From NCBI GenBank assembly GCA_002421825.1, contig DISR01000035.1:1-19003 (forward strand): a stretch of DNA of 19,003 nt, read 5' to 3'. The position numbers were made by a program, and so were the translations under genes. This DNA is from Thiobacillus sp. UBA6205. Lineage in GTDB: Bacteria > Pseudomonadota > Gammaproteobacteria > Burkholderiales > Thiobacillaceae. This document shows positions 1-6,694 of this stretch, in pieces. Each line of letters begins with the position of its first letter. Positions within the stretch are counted from its first letter, which is position 1. Below the pieces are notes generated by a model that saw only the letters and a list, made by a program, of their open reading frames with translations, made no database searches and was not told the DNA's origin.

Positions 1-126
1 CTGCGTCGGGTTGTCGTAATTGCGCGCGAACAGAATGACGCCGCCCACCAGCGGGTGCGACAGGCGCTTGCGGTCGTCGCCGGTGAGCGCGGTACCGGGC
101 ACGTCGAGCATCAGCGGGCCCAGCAT
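1..126 (-). CDS. nagZ: beta-N-acetylhexosaminidase NagZ, N-terminal part (truncated by window edge)
   Basis: Partial gene: the first 42 codons are present and the rest lies beyond position 1. NagZ is a cytoplasmic glycoside hydrolase family 3 enzyme that removes N-acetylglucosamine from anhydromuropeptides during peptidoglycan recycling. The visible N-terminus reads [15 protein letters not shown], then a stretch ending [17 protein letters not shown]. This matches the conserved start of the family (GP-L-D--G--L, then G-ILF-RN). The ATG at 126-124 overlaps the acpS stop by one base (TGATG), so the two are translationally coupled. The catalytic Asp/His motifs are outside the window. The acpS-nagZ order is common in betaproteobacteria. 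The call is firm for the family, although only a short piece is visible. Confidence 0.88.
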   Translation of the reverse strand, partial: MLGPLMLDVPGTALTGDDRKRLSHPLVGGVILFARNYDNPTQ

Positions 127-506
127 CAGCCTTTCTCCAGCACGACATAGGCGATGACGTATTCCTGCTCATCGCTGAGTGAAAGATGATGGCTTGTAAT
201 GCCGCACTGGTTCAACCAGGATGAAAGCTCGGCATCAAAGCGGAACCCGGGCTGCCCGAGTTCGGTATGCTTGATGGCAATGCTGCGCAGGTGCAAGGGG
301 TGGCGCAAGCCGGTGCCAGCCGCCTTGGCAAAGGCCTCCTTGGCGGCGAAACGCTTGGCCAGAAAGTGTGCGGGTTCGCTGGCGGAGAAAAAATCCTGAT
401 GTTCTTCGGGGGCGAGCAAGCGATCGGCGTAGTGCATGCCGAAGCGGGCCAGGCCTTTTTCCAGCCTTGCCACTTTCACCAGGTCGACGCCGATTCCATA
501 GATCAT
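126..506 (-). CDS. acpS: holo-[acyl-carrier-protein] synthase
   Basis: AcpS transfers 4'-phosphopantetheine from coenzyme A to a serine of apo-ACP, making the active carrier for fatty acid synthesis in the cytoplasm. The 126-aa length is normal for the family. The N-terminus [16 protein letters not shown] carries the conserved metal-binding Asp (D8), and the second motif [16 protein letters not shown] contains the conserved Glu (E57). The start ATG overlaps the stop of the upstream radical SAM gene by four bases (ATGA), and the stop overlaps the nagZ start by one base. The three genes therefore form one operon. It is more often found downstream of pdxJ in betaproteobacteria, but here a radical SAM gene sits in that place. 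No odd residues were seen. Confidence 0.96.
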   Translation of the reverse strand: MIYGIGVDLVKVARLEKGLARFGMHYADRLLAPEEHQDFFSASEPAHFLAKRFAAKEAFAKAAGTGLRHPLHLRSIAIKHTELGQPGFRFDAELSSWLNQCGITSHHLSLSDEQEYVIAYVVLEKG

Positions 507-1360
507 GGCGTCAATTTAACGGGTAATCCGGCTTTTCGGATAGTCTCGGCCCAGTTTTCCATCCAATCAAGCGGCAGGGCGGCGAGACGCGGGGCGGCGG
601 ATTGCAGCGAGGGCCGCGCCAGGCCATAGAGCAGCACGCCATGCACGGGGATCCGTTCCTGTTTGATGCGGCGAACCATGTCGAGGTAGGCTGCCTGTTC
701 TGCCGCGTCGGGTGGCGCGCCGTCGAGCGCGAAGACGCAGCTCTGGATCCAGGTCGGGCACAGCGAAGCCGCAAGCTTCAGCCGCTCGAAATGCTTTTCC
801 GGCCGGGTGCGGGTCTGGTTGATGCGGCGCAGGCCGTCGGCGGTGGCGCTGTCGAACTTGAACCAGATCTCGCCATTGAGCGCAGCCAGTTTTTTCAGGC
901 CCTGCTGCACGCGCGGACGGTCTGTCAGGCTGCCGTTGGTGATGAGCACCAGCTTGATCTTGCCTGTGAGGCCGCAGTCCGACATGACGCGGCCGATCAG
1001 GTCGATCACCAGCGGAAATTCCTTCGCGCCGGTCGGCTCGCCATTGCCGGAGAGCGCGATGTCGTTCAGGCGGCGTGCGCCTTCAGGAACCCGGGCCTGC
1101 AAGAAGTCGCCCTGCAGGATGTCACGCAGCATGGCGCGCAGTTCTGTTTCCAGCAGCGCAAGGTCGATGGCCGGCGCGCTGCCTCGCTTGAGGCCGGGTA
1201 CCTGACAATAGATGCAGGCCCAGTTGCAGGCGTTGTTGGGGTTGAGGTTGACGCCGACCGACACCCCGCCCGCCCGCCGCGAAACCACCGGGTAGACGTA
1301 AGTCATGCCCGCGCTGTCGCGGTCATGGTTAACGGGGGTGAGGGGGCGCTGGCTGGGCAT
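503..1360 (-). CDS. radical SAM protein of unknown substrate
   Basis: A 285-aa radical SAM enzyme. The motif CNWACIYC (C45, C49, C52) is the CX3CX2C that binds the [4Fe-4S] cluster and S-adenosylmethionine. Further conserved-looking stretches are a GNGEPT segment (the GGEP-like SAM contact) and a later LVLITNGS. I recognise the family, in which a motif TYVYPVVSRRAGG precedes the cysteine cluster, but not a specific reaction. It could be a tRNA- or peptide-modifying enzyme, which I cannot decide. The start at 1360 keeps the residues before TYVYPVV, which look conserved. M19 (position 1306) is the alternative. There is no clear Shine-Dalgarno sequence, because the start lies only six bases after the CCA end of the tRNA-Ser gene. 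It overlaps acpS by four bases. Confidence 0.82.
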   Translation of the reverse strand: MPSQRPLTPVNHDRDSAGMTYVYPVVSRRAGGVSVGVNLNPNNACNWACIYCQVPGLKRGSAPAIDLALLETELRAMLRDILQGDFLQARVPEGARRLNDIALSGNGEPTGAKEFPLVIDLIGRVMSDCGLTGKIKLVLITNGSLTDRPRVQQGLKKLAALNGEIWFKFDSATADGLRRINQTRTRPEKHFERLKLAASLCPTWIQSCVFALDGAPPDAAEQAAYLDMVRRIKQERIPVHGVLLYGLARPSLQSAAPRLAALPLDWMENWAETIRKAGLPVKLTP

Positions 1361-1366
1361 TTGATT

Positions 1367-1456
1367 TGGCGGAGGCGGTGAGATTCGAACTCACGAGAGG
1401 CGTAAACCTCTGCCGGTTTTCAAGACCGGTGCATTCAACCACTCTGCCACACCTCC
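1367..1456 (-). tRNA. tRNA-Ser (anticodon UGA)
   Basis: Read on the minus strand, the gene starts GGAGGTGTGGCAGAGTGG and ends with an encoded CCA (1369-1367) after a G discriminator (1370). The anticodon stem CCGGT/ACCGG closes the loop CTTGAAA, giving anticodon TGA at 1422-1420, which reads UCA-type serine codons. The acceptor stem pairs seven bases with one G-T wobble. A long variable arm (around 1390-1411) and the TTCGAAT T-loop (minus strand) complete a class II tRNA. The length of 90 with CCA fits tRNA-Ser. It lies directly upstream of the radical SAM gene on the same strand. Confidence 0.96.
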
Positions 1457-1471
1457 AAAACTTGTTCGGGC

Positions 1472-1508
1472 TGCCGGTTTTAGTTCCGGCCGCCGCTTCG
1501 CGGCTTAA
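1472..1508. repeat. degenerate direct repeat, copy A (partner at 1613-1645)
   Basis: The segment contains GGTTTTAGTTCCGG followed by GCCGCTTCGCGGCTTAAC. The partner at 1613-1645 has GGTTTTGTTCCGG followed by GCCGCTTCGCTTAAC. Each copy lies beside the 5' end of a tRNA-Ser sequence, the intact gene here and the fragment at the other copy. This suggests that tRNA plus flank was duplicated as one unit and then decayed. Confidence 0.6.
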
Positions 1509-1556
1509 CTTGCTATCGCAAGTTAGCCTGCACTAGCGCGCCTCGCTGTGCGAGGC
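1492..1556. repeat. array of three short hairpins
   Basis: Three perfect inverted repeats follow one another: GCCGC-TTC-GCGGC (1492-1504), AACTTGC-TATC-GCAAGTT (1507-1524, extendable to 1502-1528 with one bulge) and GCCTCGC-TGT-GCGAGGC (1540-1556). They lie between the intact tRNA-Ser and the truncated copy. They look like REP-type palindromic units. None is followed by a T-run, so they are not ordinary terminators. Confidence 0.65.
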
Positions 1557-1562
1557 TGGCGC

Positions 1563-1598
1563 CAAGACCGGTGCATTCAACCACTCGGCCACGCTTCC
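1563..1598 (-). pseudogene. truncated tRNA-Ser (5' half only)
   Basis: Read on the minus strand from 1598, the sequence begins GGAAGCGTGGCCGAGTGG and continues through the D-arm to CCGGTCTTG. It stops inside the anticodon, where sequence unrelated to any tRNA (GCGCCAGCC) takes over. The 24 bases at 1563-1586 are identical to 1421-1444 in the intact tRNA-Ser. The acceptor 5' strand and D-arm are complete. The anticodon 3' stem, variable arm, T-arm and acceptor 3' strand are missing, and no matching 3' half is visible downstream. It is almost certainly non-functional as a tRNA. Confidence 0.85.
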
Positions 1599-1612
1599 CA
1601 ATAATTCAAATT

Positions 1613-1645
1613 TGCAGGTTTTGTTCCGGTTGCCGCTTCGCTTAA
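1613..1645. repeat. degenerate direct repeat, copy B (partner at 1472-1508)
   Basis: This is the second copy of the GGTTTT(A)GTTCCGG...GCCGCTTCG...CTTAAC unit. It lies just upstream, in the minus-strand sense, of the truncated tRNA-Ser. It has lost the GCGG part that closes the hairpin in copy A. Confidence 0.55.
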
Positions 1646-1705
1646 CCGGTGCTTCGCATTTAATTTTGCCAGATATGGCTGCGGCTCGATCAGCGCTGTG
1701 TTTTT

Positions 1706-1764
1706 GGGCACGGAAAGCATTTCAGTTCGTCGGCGTTGTTTCCGTAATGCTTTTGTCCCGTGCC
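1706..1764. repeat. separated inverted repeat
   Basis: The left arm GGGCACGG-A-AAGCATT (1706-1721) is matched by the right arm AATGCTTTTGTCCCGTGCC (1746-1764). It gives a 7-bp outer stem and a 7-bp inner stem interrupted by a small bulge, around a loop of about 24 bases. It could be an operator for the PilZ-like gene or a decayed mobile-element end. There is no T-run. Confidence 0.5.
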
Positions 1765-1858
1765 TTTCAGTTTTCAGTTTGCGGTGTAGGTTAATATCCA
1801 GACCAGGACAATATGCGTATTTTACGGTTTGCGGAATCCGGCGTCGATTGCCCCGGGC

Positions 1859-1887
1859 AAAAAAAACGGCGGCTTGGTCTGCCGCCG
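1859..1887 (-). terminator. rho-independent terminator, minus strand
   Basis: On the minus strand a perfect 7-bp stem (CGGCGGC / GCCGCCG, 1867-1887, 7-base loop) is followed at once by eight T residues (1866-1859). The form is classic, but no minus-strand gene ends here. It could stop read-through from the minus-strand genes beyond 3418, which would otherwise run antisense through the PilZ-like gene into the tRNA region. On the plus strand the hairpin is followed only by ATTATTT and is weak. Confidence 0.55.
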
Positions 1888-1910
1888 GGCATTATTTCGG
1901 CTTGCAGGGA

Positions 1911-3404
1911 ATGATTGCTCTACTGGAAAAAATCAGGTCGCTGGCCAAGGGGGAGAGCCGTCACCCCGGCACACCTTTTGTGTCCGTCAAGGCGACCCGG
2001 AAATGGCTTGTCAATCTCCCCGGGGCCTCGGATTACGACATTCACCACACGCTGGTTGAAGGGTTGGAGCGATTCAACGGCGATACGCGCGGCGATGCCA
2101 AAATGCGCATCAAGGTGTTGATGATGATCGAGGAGGCAGGCCTGCCTCTCCAGGCCAGGTTGATTGCCCAGTATCTCGAAAGCCATGAAAAAAACAATGT
2201 TTCCAGGCAGCAATTGTGGCGCGAATGCCATCTGTTTTGGGATCAATTGACCGTTGCCCACCTGGGTTTCCTGAATATGGTGCTGAGGGGCAGCTCGGTT
2301 CCGGAAGGCCTTTCCTCCCTGGCCGTGCAGATCGCCGTCAAGAGCCTGCGCTATTTTTCGTTGGGAATGCGCTGGGAGTACCTTCGCGGCCGGCGGCCGA
2401 ACGAATCTGCCTGGAGGAGATTGCACAAAATATACCGCGCCCTGGAAAGTGCGGGGCTGGCGCTCGATTGCGTGAAGGTCGAGGGGAGGGAGACCAGTTG
2501 TGCACGTGAATATGTGATGACGCTCCTGTTCGATCTGGCAAACCCCTATGCGTTTGACCAGCGCGAAATCCGGATGGCGCTGGATTTGCTCGAAGGATTG
2601 CAGGGTCTGCCGGTGCCCGAGGCCAACCTGCGGCATGGACGCCATTCGCACATGGTCGACCTGACGGCAACGGCCGGGCCCGAGCGAATCGATGACCGCT
2701 GGGTGCCGGGAGGCCGGCTGCGCTATCTGGATTTCATTGGTGTCGTGAAGGAGCTCGAGCAACGTGCGGCCCGGGCGCCGGACACGCCGCATGCAGCGGT
2801 TTGCAGAAAACTCGCCAAGGTGATCGAACGTGCCGGCATAAGCCGCAGCGGCCCGCGCAAACCGCGCCTGGGCGAACTGCGGGCGGTCTTCGGCGCGCAG
2901 GACGTACTCAGGATATGTTCTGCGGGCTTCGGCGTCGTCAAGAGCGACGATTACGTGACCTTGCGGGATGAGAGCAGCAAAGGCATGGGGTTCGTGCTGC
3001 ATGAGGAACGCGAACTTGCACCCGGGAGCCTGCTGGCGGTTGACCGTGACGGGGGCCACGGCGACTGGCAGGTGCTCGCCGTGCGCTGGCAGTCCGCCGA
3101 GGACGGCCAATGGCTGTTGGGCACCGAGGTGCTGAGCCGATATCCCAAGCGGGTGGAAGTCGAATGGCAGGCCGGCGATTCCGGCAAGCAAACGGCAGTG
3201 GCGCTGTATTTGCCTTTGGCCGCCGCGAGCCAGGGGACGACCAGCAATCTGCTGCTGCCCCAGGAAGCATATGAAGCCGGGCGTGAGTTGTTGCTGCGCC
3301 AGGACGACGGCACGCGCTATCGTCTCAGGCTGGGAGTAGTCATCGAAACCCACGAAACCTTGTTGAGGGTGGGTTTCGATGTGTTGTCCCGGGACGCTGC
3401 CTGA
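1911..3404 (+). CDS. PilZ-like domain protein of unknown function
   Basis: The 497-aa product starts MIALLEKIRSLAKGE. No membrane segments or signal peptide are evident, so it is probably cytoplasmic. The first 300 residues or so look helical and I do not recognise a named domain. Around residues 340-410 the pattern D-E-S-S-K-G (residues 353-358), then LAPGSLLAVD, then VLAVRWQ and LGTEVL, resembles a PilZ domain (DxSxxG plus a later VRW strand). The usual RxxxR arm for cyclic-di-GMP is not obvious, so nucleotide binding is doubtful. The frame is open upstream to 1698, but those 71 codons are unlike protein and cover the hairpin region. ATG 1911 is preferred, although its purine-rich GCAGGGA directly abuts the start. 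It is convergent with the gene ending at 3418, with only 13 bases between. Confidence 0.72.
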   Translation: MIALLEKIRSLAKGESRHPGTPFVSVKATRKWLVNLPGASDYDIHHTLVEGLERFNGDTRGDAKMRIKVLMMIEEAGLPLQARLIAQYLESHEKNNVSRQQLWRECHLFWDQLTVAHLGFLNMVLRGSSVPEGLSSLAVQIAVKSLRYFSLGMRWEYLRGRRPNESAWRRLHKIYRALESAGLALDCVKVEGRETSCAREYVMTLLFDLANPYAFDQREIRMALDLLEGLQGLPVPEANLRHGRHSHMVDLTATAGPERIDDRWVPGGRLRYLDFIGVVKELEQRAARAPDTPHAAVCRKLAKVIERAGISRSGPRKPRLGELRAVFGAQDVLRICSAGFGVVKSDDYVTLRDESSKGMGFVLHEERELAPGSLLAVDRDGGHGDWQVLAVRWQSAEDGQWLLGTEVLSRYPKRVEVEWQAGDSGKQTAVALYLPLAAASQGTTSNLLLPQEAYEAGRELLLRQDDGTRYRLRLGVVIETHETLLRVGFDVLSRDAA

Positions 3405-3417
3405 AGCGCGCGATCGT

Positions 3418-3726
3418 TCAATGTGTGGTGGGGTCGGATTTCTTGCGCGTGATCTGGACGGGTTTCGCGCTCTGTTCCTGATCGGGGTAAACCGGCCTGG
3501 ATTCTGCGAGACCCAGCGCTTCACCCAGTTCGCGCTCGCGCGTGGCGATGAGTTCGAAGCAGGACTTGATCTGCTCCACCGTGTCGTCGGACAGGAAGCC
3601 CGAGGTGCCGGGGCGCGGCGTGGCGTCACGCACCACGCTGGCCAGGGTTTTGCGCATGGCGCGCAGGATGCGTTGTTCCACGCTCATTTCCTTGGCGGCG
3701 AGTTCCTTGATTTTGTCGTCTGACAT
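3418..3726 (-). CDS. conserved small protein of unknown function (102 aa)
   Basis: This is the last gene of the minus-strand block that runs away from dsrA. The product starts MSDDKIKELAAKEMSVEQR, is highly charged and probably mostly helical in its first 40 residues. It has a central segment rich in G/P/S (PRPGTSGFLSDD), another helix, and a basic tail ending KKSDPTTH. It has one cysteine and no signal peptide or membrane segment. A good ribosome site (AAGGAA) stands before the ATG. The gap to the upstream fusion gene is 22 bases, so co-transcription is likely. I do not recognise the family. Confidence 0.7.
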   Translation of the reverse strand: MSDDKIKELAAKEMSVEQRILRAMRKTLASVVRDATPRPGTSGFLSDDTVEQIKSCFELIATRERELGEALGLAESRPVYPDQEQSAKPVQITRKKSDPTTH

Positions 3727-3748
3727 GTCGGTTCCTTCAATAATTGAG

Positions 3749-5227
3749 TTACACCGCCAAGGCGGTGAGCTGGGATTCTGGAAATCCTGCCGCGACGAGT
3801 TGCTCGACGGCAGGCGCGAGGCAGATTTCGGGGCCGGCCAGGTAGATGTCGGCCTGCCGCGCCCTGGGGAACTCGGCCAGAAGCTTTTCCACCACGCCGG
3901 CGGCGGCGGCCTCGATCGAGTCGCGGTTGGCCATGGAAACCGGCAGGTAGCGGAAGTTTTCCAGGGCGTCGGCCCAGGCGCGGCACAGGTTGTTCATGTA
4001 ATGGCCGTCCGGAGTGGAGGCGGCCCACACCAGGCCCATTTCCTCCTTCGACTCGCGCGCCATGCTGTGTTCGAGCAGGCTCTTGATGGGCGCGAAGCCG
4101 CGGTCGAAGGCGACGAAAATCACGCTGTTCTGGGTATCCTCGTTCAGAATGTAATCGCCCCACGGGCCATAGACGGTGATGTTCTCGCCGGCCTTCATGC
4201 CATTCCACACCCGTTCGCCGAAAGCGCCGCCGAGTCCGCGCTCGACATGGAACTGCAGGTCGCGGTCGTTGCATGGGCAACTGGCGATGGGGAATTCGGC
4301 CGAACCGGCGGCCGTATGGCCCAGGGTGGCGCTTTGTCCGGCCAGGAAACGCAGCCGGTGGCTGCGCGGGGTCTGCAGGTGCAGCAGCATCATGTCCTGG
4401 CTCAACTGCGTCACGGACTTTACGCGCGCGGTCAGCTGCTGTTTGGGGATGTCGCTGGCGGATTTGGCCTCAAGCGCTTCCAGCACCACGTCGCTCACTG
4501 CCGTGTGGCAGCACATCAGGGTGTAGCCCTGCTGCTTCTCGGGGTCGGACAGCACGTAGTCGTAGTTCCTGGTTTTCATGACCTGGCCGGAAATGATCCG
4601 GGCCTTGCACAGTCCGCAGTTGCCGCTGCTGCAGCCGTAATTGAGCGCCAGCCCGGCCTTCAGCGCGGCTTCGAGCAGGGTGTCGTTGCCCTCGACGAAG
4701 AAATCCCGGCCGGAGGGCTGCAAGGTGACGTGGGCCGACATGACCTTCAGCATAGCATCCATCACTTCGAGTGAATTGGGCTTTTGTTCCTGCCCCAGCA
4801 CGTGCTGCAGTTCGCGCTCCAGCCACTGGTGCAGTTGTTCGAGCGACGTTCCGGAGCAAGGCGCGGCATCGGCCAGTTCGCGGATGCGCTGCTGCAGGCC
4901 AACGACGAGAGTGTGGTAGTGCTGCAGGTGCAGCTTGAGATCGTTGAGTTCCATGCCCTGCTCGAACAGGCGCTCGGCCAGCACCTCCTTGGACGGCAGG
5001 GTGCGGTCCATGATGCGGCGGCGGAAGGCTTCTTCCTTGATCTTGCGGGTCTGCTCGAACAGGCCGCTGTCCTCGAGCTCGAGGTCGGGGTAGAGCTGCA
5101 GCAGTTCTTCGGTCGAGATGGTGCCGTCGAAGGAATGCAGGCCGCCCTCCTTGATGCGCTTTTGCAATGAGCTGCGGGAGATGCCGATCAGCTTGGCGGC
5201 GCGGGAAATGGCGAGCTGCTGTGGCAT
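3749..5227 (-). CDS. HTH / [2Fe-2S] ferredoxin / flavin reductase fusion protein
   Basis: The 492-aa protein has three parts. Residues 3-45 (ISRAAKLIGISRSSLQKRIKEG) look like a helix-turn-helix of the Fis/recombinase type. A helical linker runs to about 160. A plant-type [2Fe-2S] ferredoxin domain follows at about 165-250 (C199-X4-C204-X2-C207, then C239). Residues 263-490 fit a ferredoxin-NAD(P)H reductase fold. Key positions there are unusual: AEFPIAS stands where the flavin-binding RxYS motif is expected, and AFDRGFAPIKSL where GGTGxxP is expected. NAD(P)H use is therefore uncertain. The end (YLAGPEICLAPAVEQL) keeps the GP-containing terminal motif. It may be a redox-sensing regulator or an electron donor to the adjacent TauD-like dioxygenase. 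The start is five bases after the dioxygenase stop, so they share an operon. Confidence 0.83.
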   Translation of the reverse strand: MPQQLAISRAAKLIGISRSSLQKRIKEGGLHSFDGTISTEELLQLYPDLELEDSGLFEQTRKIKEEAFRRRIMDRTLPSKEVLAERLFEQGMELNDLKLHLQHYHTLVVGLQQRIRELADAAPCSGTSLEQLHQWLERELQHVLGQEQKPNSLEVMDAMLKVMSAHVTLQPSGRDFFVEGNDTLLEAALKAGLALNYGCSSGNCGLCKARIISGQVMKTRNYDYVLSDPEKQQGYTLMCCHTAVSDVVLEALEAKSASDIPKQQLTARVKSVTQLSQDMMLLHLQTPRSHRLRFLAGQSATLGHTAAGSAEFPIASCPCNDRDLQFHVERGLGGAFGERVWNGMKAGENITVYGPWGDYILNEDTQNSVIFVAFDRGFAPIKSLLEHSMARESKEEMGLVWAASTPDGHYMNNLCRAWADALENFRYLPVSMANRDSIEAAAAGVVEKLLAEFPRARQADIYLAGPEICLAPAVEQLVAAGFPESQLTALAV

Positions 5228-5232
5228 GGCGA

Positions 5233-6117
5233 TCAGGTCTGGCCGATGCGATCGTGGTAGCGCGCGCGGTACATGATGCGCTTGTGCTCGGGCGTGTCGA
5301 CAAAACTTGTTCGATCATGCAGCACGTTGTTGCACAAGAGGCCCATGCCGGCTTCCAGCCTGTGCTGGAATTTCCACGGCAGGTCCTGGCCCAGCAGTTT
5401 GTCGATGGCTGCAACGGCGGCCTGGGTGGCGGCATCCTGTTTCCACGCGATGGAGCGCGTGCGCGCCGTGTAGCGCATGTGCAGCTGGCCGCCGGGCAGG
5501 GTGGAGAACACGGGGCCGCTTTCTTGCGGGCGGGCGACGCCGTTTTCATCCATGCGCGCGGGAATGGACATGGCATCTTCCTGCATCAAGGCGCGGATGT
5601 GATCCGGGCTCTCGTCGCGCAACAGCAGGTAAAGGATGTCATGGTCGAGCAGGGCATTGGCGCCGCCTTCGTGGGCAGGCGCGGCGCAATGCAGCATCAT
5701 GCCCAATATCCGGCGCTCCGGGCGATTGTAGTAGCCGTCGGTGTGCCAGCGGATGGGACGGTCGGTGTAGGGAATGAACTCGCCCTTCTTCTCGCCGTTT
5801 TCCGCCACGGTCAGGGTGGTGATGTCGTCCTCGTCCGACATCAGGTTGGCATCGAGATGCTCGAGCCCGAACTGCCGGCCCATCAGGCGCGGAACGTCCT
5901 TGTCTTCGCCGAGATCAGGTCCGGCGTAGATCGCCATGTTGGTCTTGCGGCAGCGTTCCAGCAGGGCGGCATGTTCTTCCGCGGTGAGCGCCTTGGGGTC
6001 GGCGACCTTCACGACCAGATCCTCGATGCGCTGCGGATAGCCGCGCAGCTTGGCCTCGCGCCAGGACAGGTAGGCGTCGTCGTTGTCCGGATGGAAGGGG
6101 CTGTCGGAACGGATCAT
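5233..6117 (-). CDS. TauD/TfdA-family Fe(II)/2-oxoglutarate dioxygenase
   Basis: The 294-aa protein starts MIRSDSPFHPDND. The iron-binding triad is visible as HTD (H125, D127, in RWHTDGYY) and a distal histidine H267 (NNVLHDRTSF). Arginines following it (R280, R284) could bind the 2-oxoglutarate carboxylate. Family members hydroxylate taurine, alkyl sulfates, betaines or similar small molecules, often releasing sulfite or sulfate. The substrate here is unknown. The frame is open further upstream to 6210, but that part is Arg/Ser/Pro-rich shadow sequence over the preceding gene. ATG 6117 starts one base after the stop of the 191-aa gene, which decides the start. Next to dsr, release of sulfite or a sulfur fragment is attractive but unproven. 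Confidence 0.88.
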   Translation of the reverse strand: MIRSDSPFHPDNDDAYLSWREAKLRGYPQRIEDLVVKVADPKALTAEEHAALLERCRKTNMAIYAGPDLGEDKDVPRLMGRQFGLEHLDANLMSDEDDITTLTVAENGEKKGEFIPYTDRPIRWHTDGYYNRPERRILGMMLHCAAPAHEGGANALLDHDILYLLLRDESPDHIRALMQEDAMSIPARMDENGVARPQESGPVFSTLPGGQLHMRYTARTRSIAWKQDAATQAAVAAIDKLLGQDLPWKFQHRLEAGMGLLCNNVLHDRTSFVDTPEHKRIMYRARYHDRIGQT

Positions 6118-6118
6118 T

Positions 6119-6694
6119 TTATCCAGTGTGCTTCGGATAGAAGGCCTCGACCTGTTTCTTGAGCGGGTTGATGAAGGCGGGCGCCTCGATCTCGATGATC
6201 TGGTCGGCAATCCAGGACTGGTCGCGCGCTTCCATCACCTCGCGGATGCAGTTGGCGAGATAGCGCTTGACCACGAAACCGGGGTTCTCCGGATCGAAGT
6301 CGAATTCGGCGTAGTCTGCCCAGCGTTGGTTGAATTTGTCGAGGATGGCCTCGACGTAAGGATGGTCATGATCCCCGATGACGGTGTGAATGTTGTCTTC
6401 CAGGATCTCTGCCATTTTCACGCCCAGGGCGCCGATGAGTTCGGCGCGTTCTTCGTCATGGATGCGGCCGTGCACCATGCGGTCCACCGTGTGCACCATG
6501 TAGGCGATGAGTTCGGCCAGCAGGGTGAAGCCGCGCTGCGGCGTGATGATGTCGTAATCGGCGTTGGACAGGTTGATGACCGCCTTGTCCGCCAGCTTCC
6601 AGATGGTCACGGCGATGGCCGAGGCCTGCTCTTCCGGGCCGTGGCCGTCTTCGCCTTCGCGAAACCATGAAGTCTTTACGCGTATGCCGCTCAT
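6119..6694 (-). CDS. conserved protein of unknown function (191 aa)
   Basis: The product starts MSGIRVKTSWFREGEDGHG. It is acidic and rich in histidine and Asp/Glu in the middle (GDHDHPYVEAILDKF), with no cysteine motif, signal peptide or clear membrane segment. The look is of an all-helical cytoplasmic protein, possibly metal-binding through its His/Asp clusters, but this is a guess. The frame is open upstream to 6925, but that part runs through the palindromic spacer. ATG 6694 has a strong GGAGG eight bases ahead. That ribosome site lies inside the arm of a long inverted repeat. The stop is one base from the TauD-like start, so the two are coupled. I do not recognise the family. Confidence 0.78.
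   Translation of the reverse strand: MSGIRVKTSWFREGEDGHGPEEQASAIAVTIWKLADKAVINLSNADYDIITPQRGFTLLAELIAYMVHTVDRMVHGRIHDEERAELIGALGVKMAEILEDNIHTVIGDHDHPYVEAILDKFNQRWADYAEFDFDPENPGFVVKRYLANCIREVMEARDQSWIADQIIEIEAPAFINPLKKQVEAFYPKHTG

Larger units (their letters stand above)
1457..1910. other. spacer of about 450 bp without a protein gene
   Basis: This stretch separates the minus-strand tRNA/radical SAM block from the plus-strand PilZ-like gene. It contains a truncated tRNA-Ser copy, three consecutive hairpins, a degenerate direct repeat, a separated inverted repeat and a minus-strand hairpin with an A8/T8 tract, each listed separately. Short reading frames here (for example 1612-1794 on the plus strand) have no ribosome site and no recognisable protein features. 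Promoters for both the tRNA and the PilZ-like gene must lie here, but I cannot point to convincing -35/-10 boxes. Confidence 0.6.

Noticed and set aside
602..1381. 259-aa plus-strand frame
   Set aside because: It lies antisense to the radical SAM gene with its CX3CX2C motif and runs into the tRNA.
1563..1598. A second working tRNA-Ser
   Set aside because: The 3' half is absent, so it cannot fold as a tRNA.
1920..3629. 569-aa open frame on the minus strand
   Set aside because: It lies antisense to the PilZ-like gene and crosses the real minus-strand gene at 3418-3726. Its composition (rich in Q, H, P, R) is that of a shadow frame in GC-rich DNA.
3542..6162. Long plus-strand frames opposite the redox fusion and dioxygenase genes
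   Set aside because: The minus-strand products have clear motifs (ferredoxin cysteines, HTD...H). The plus-strand frames do not.
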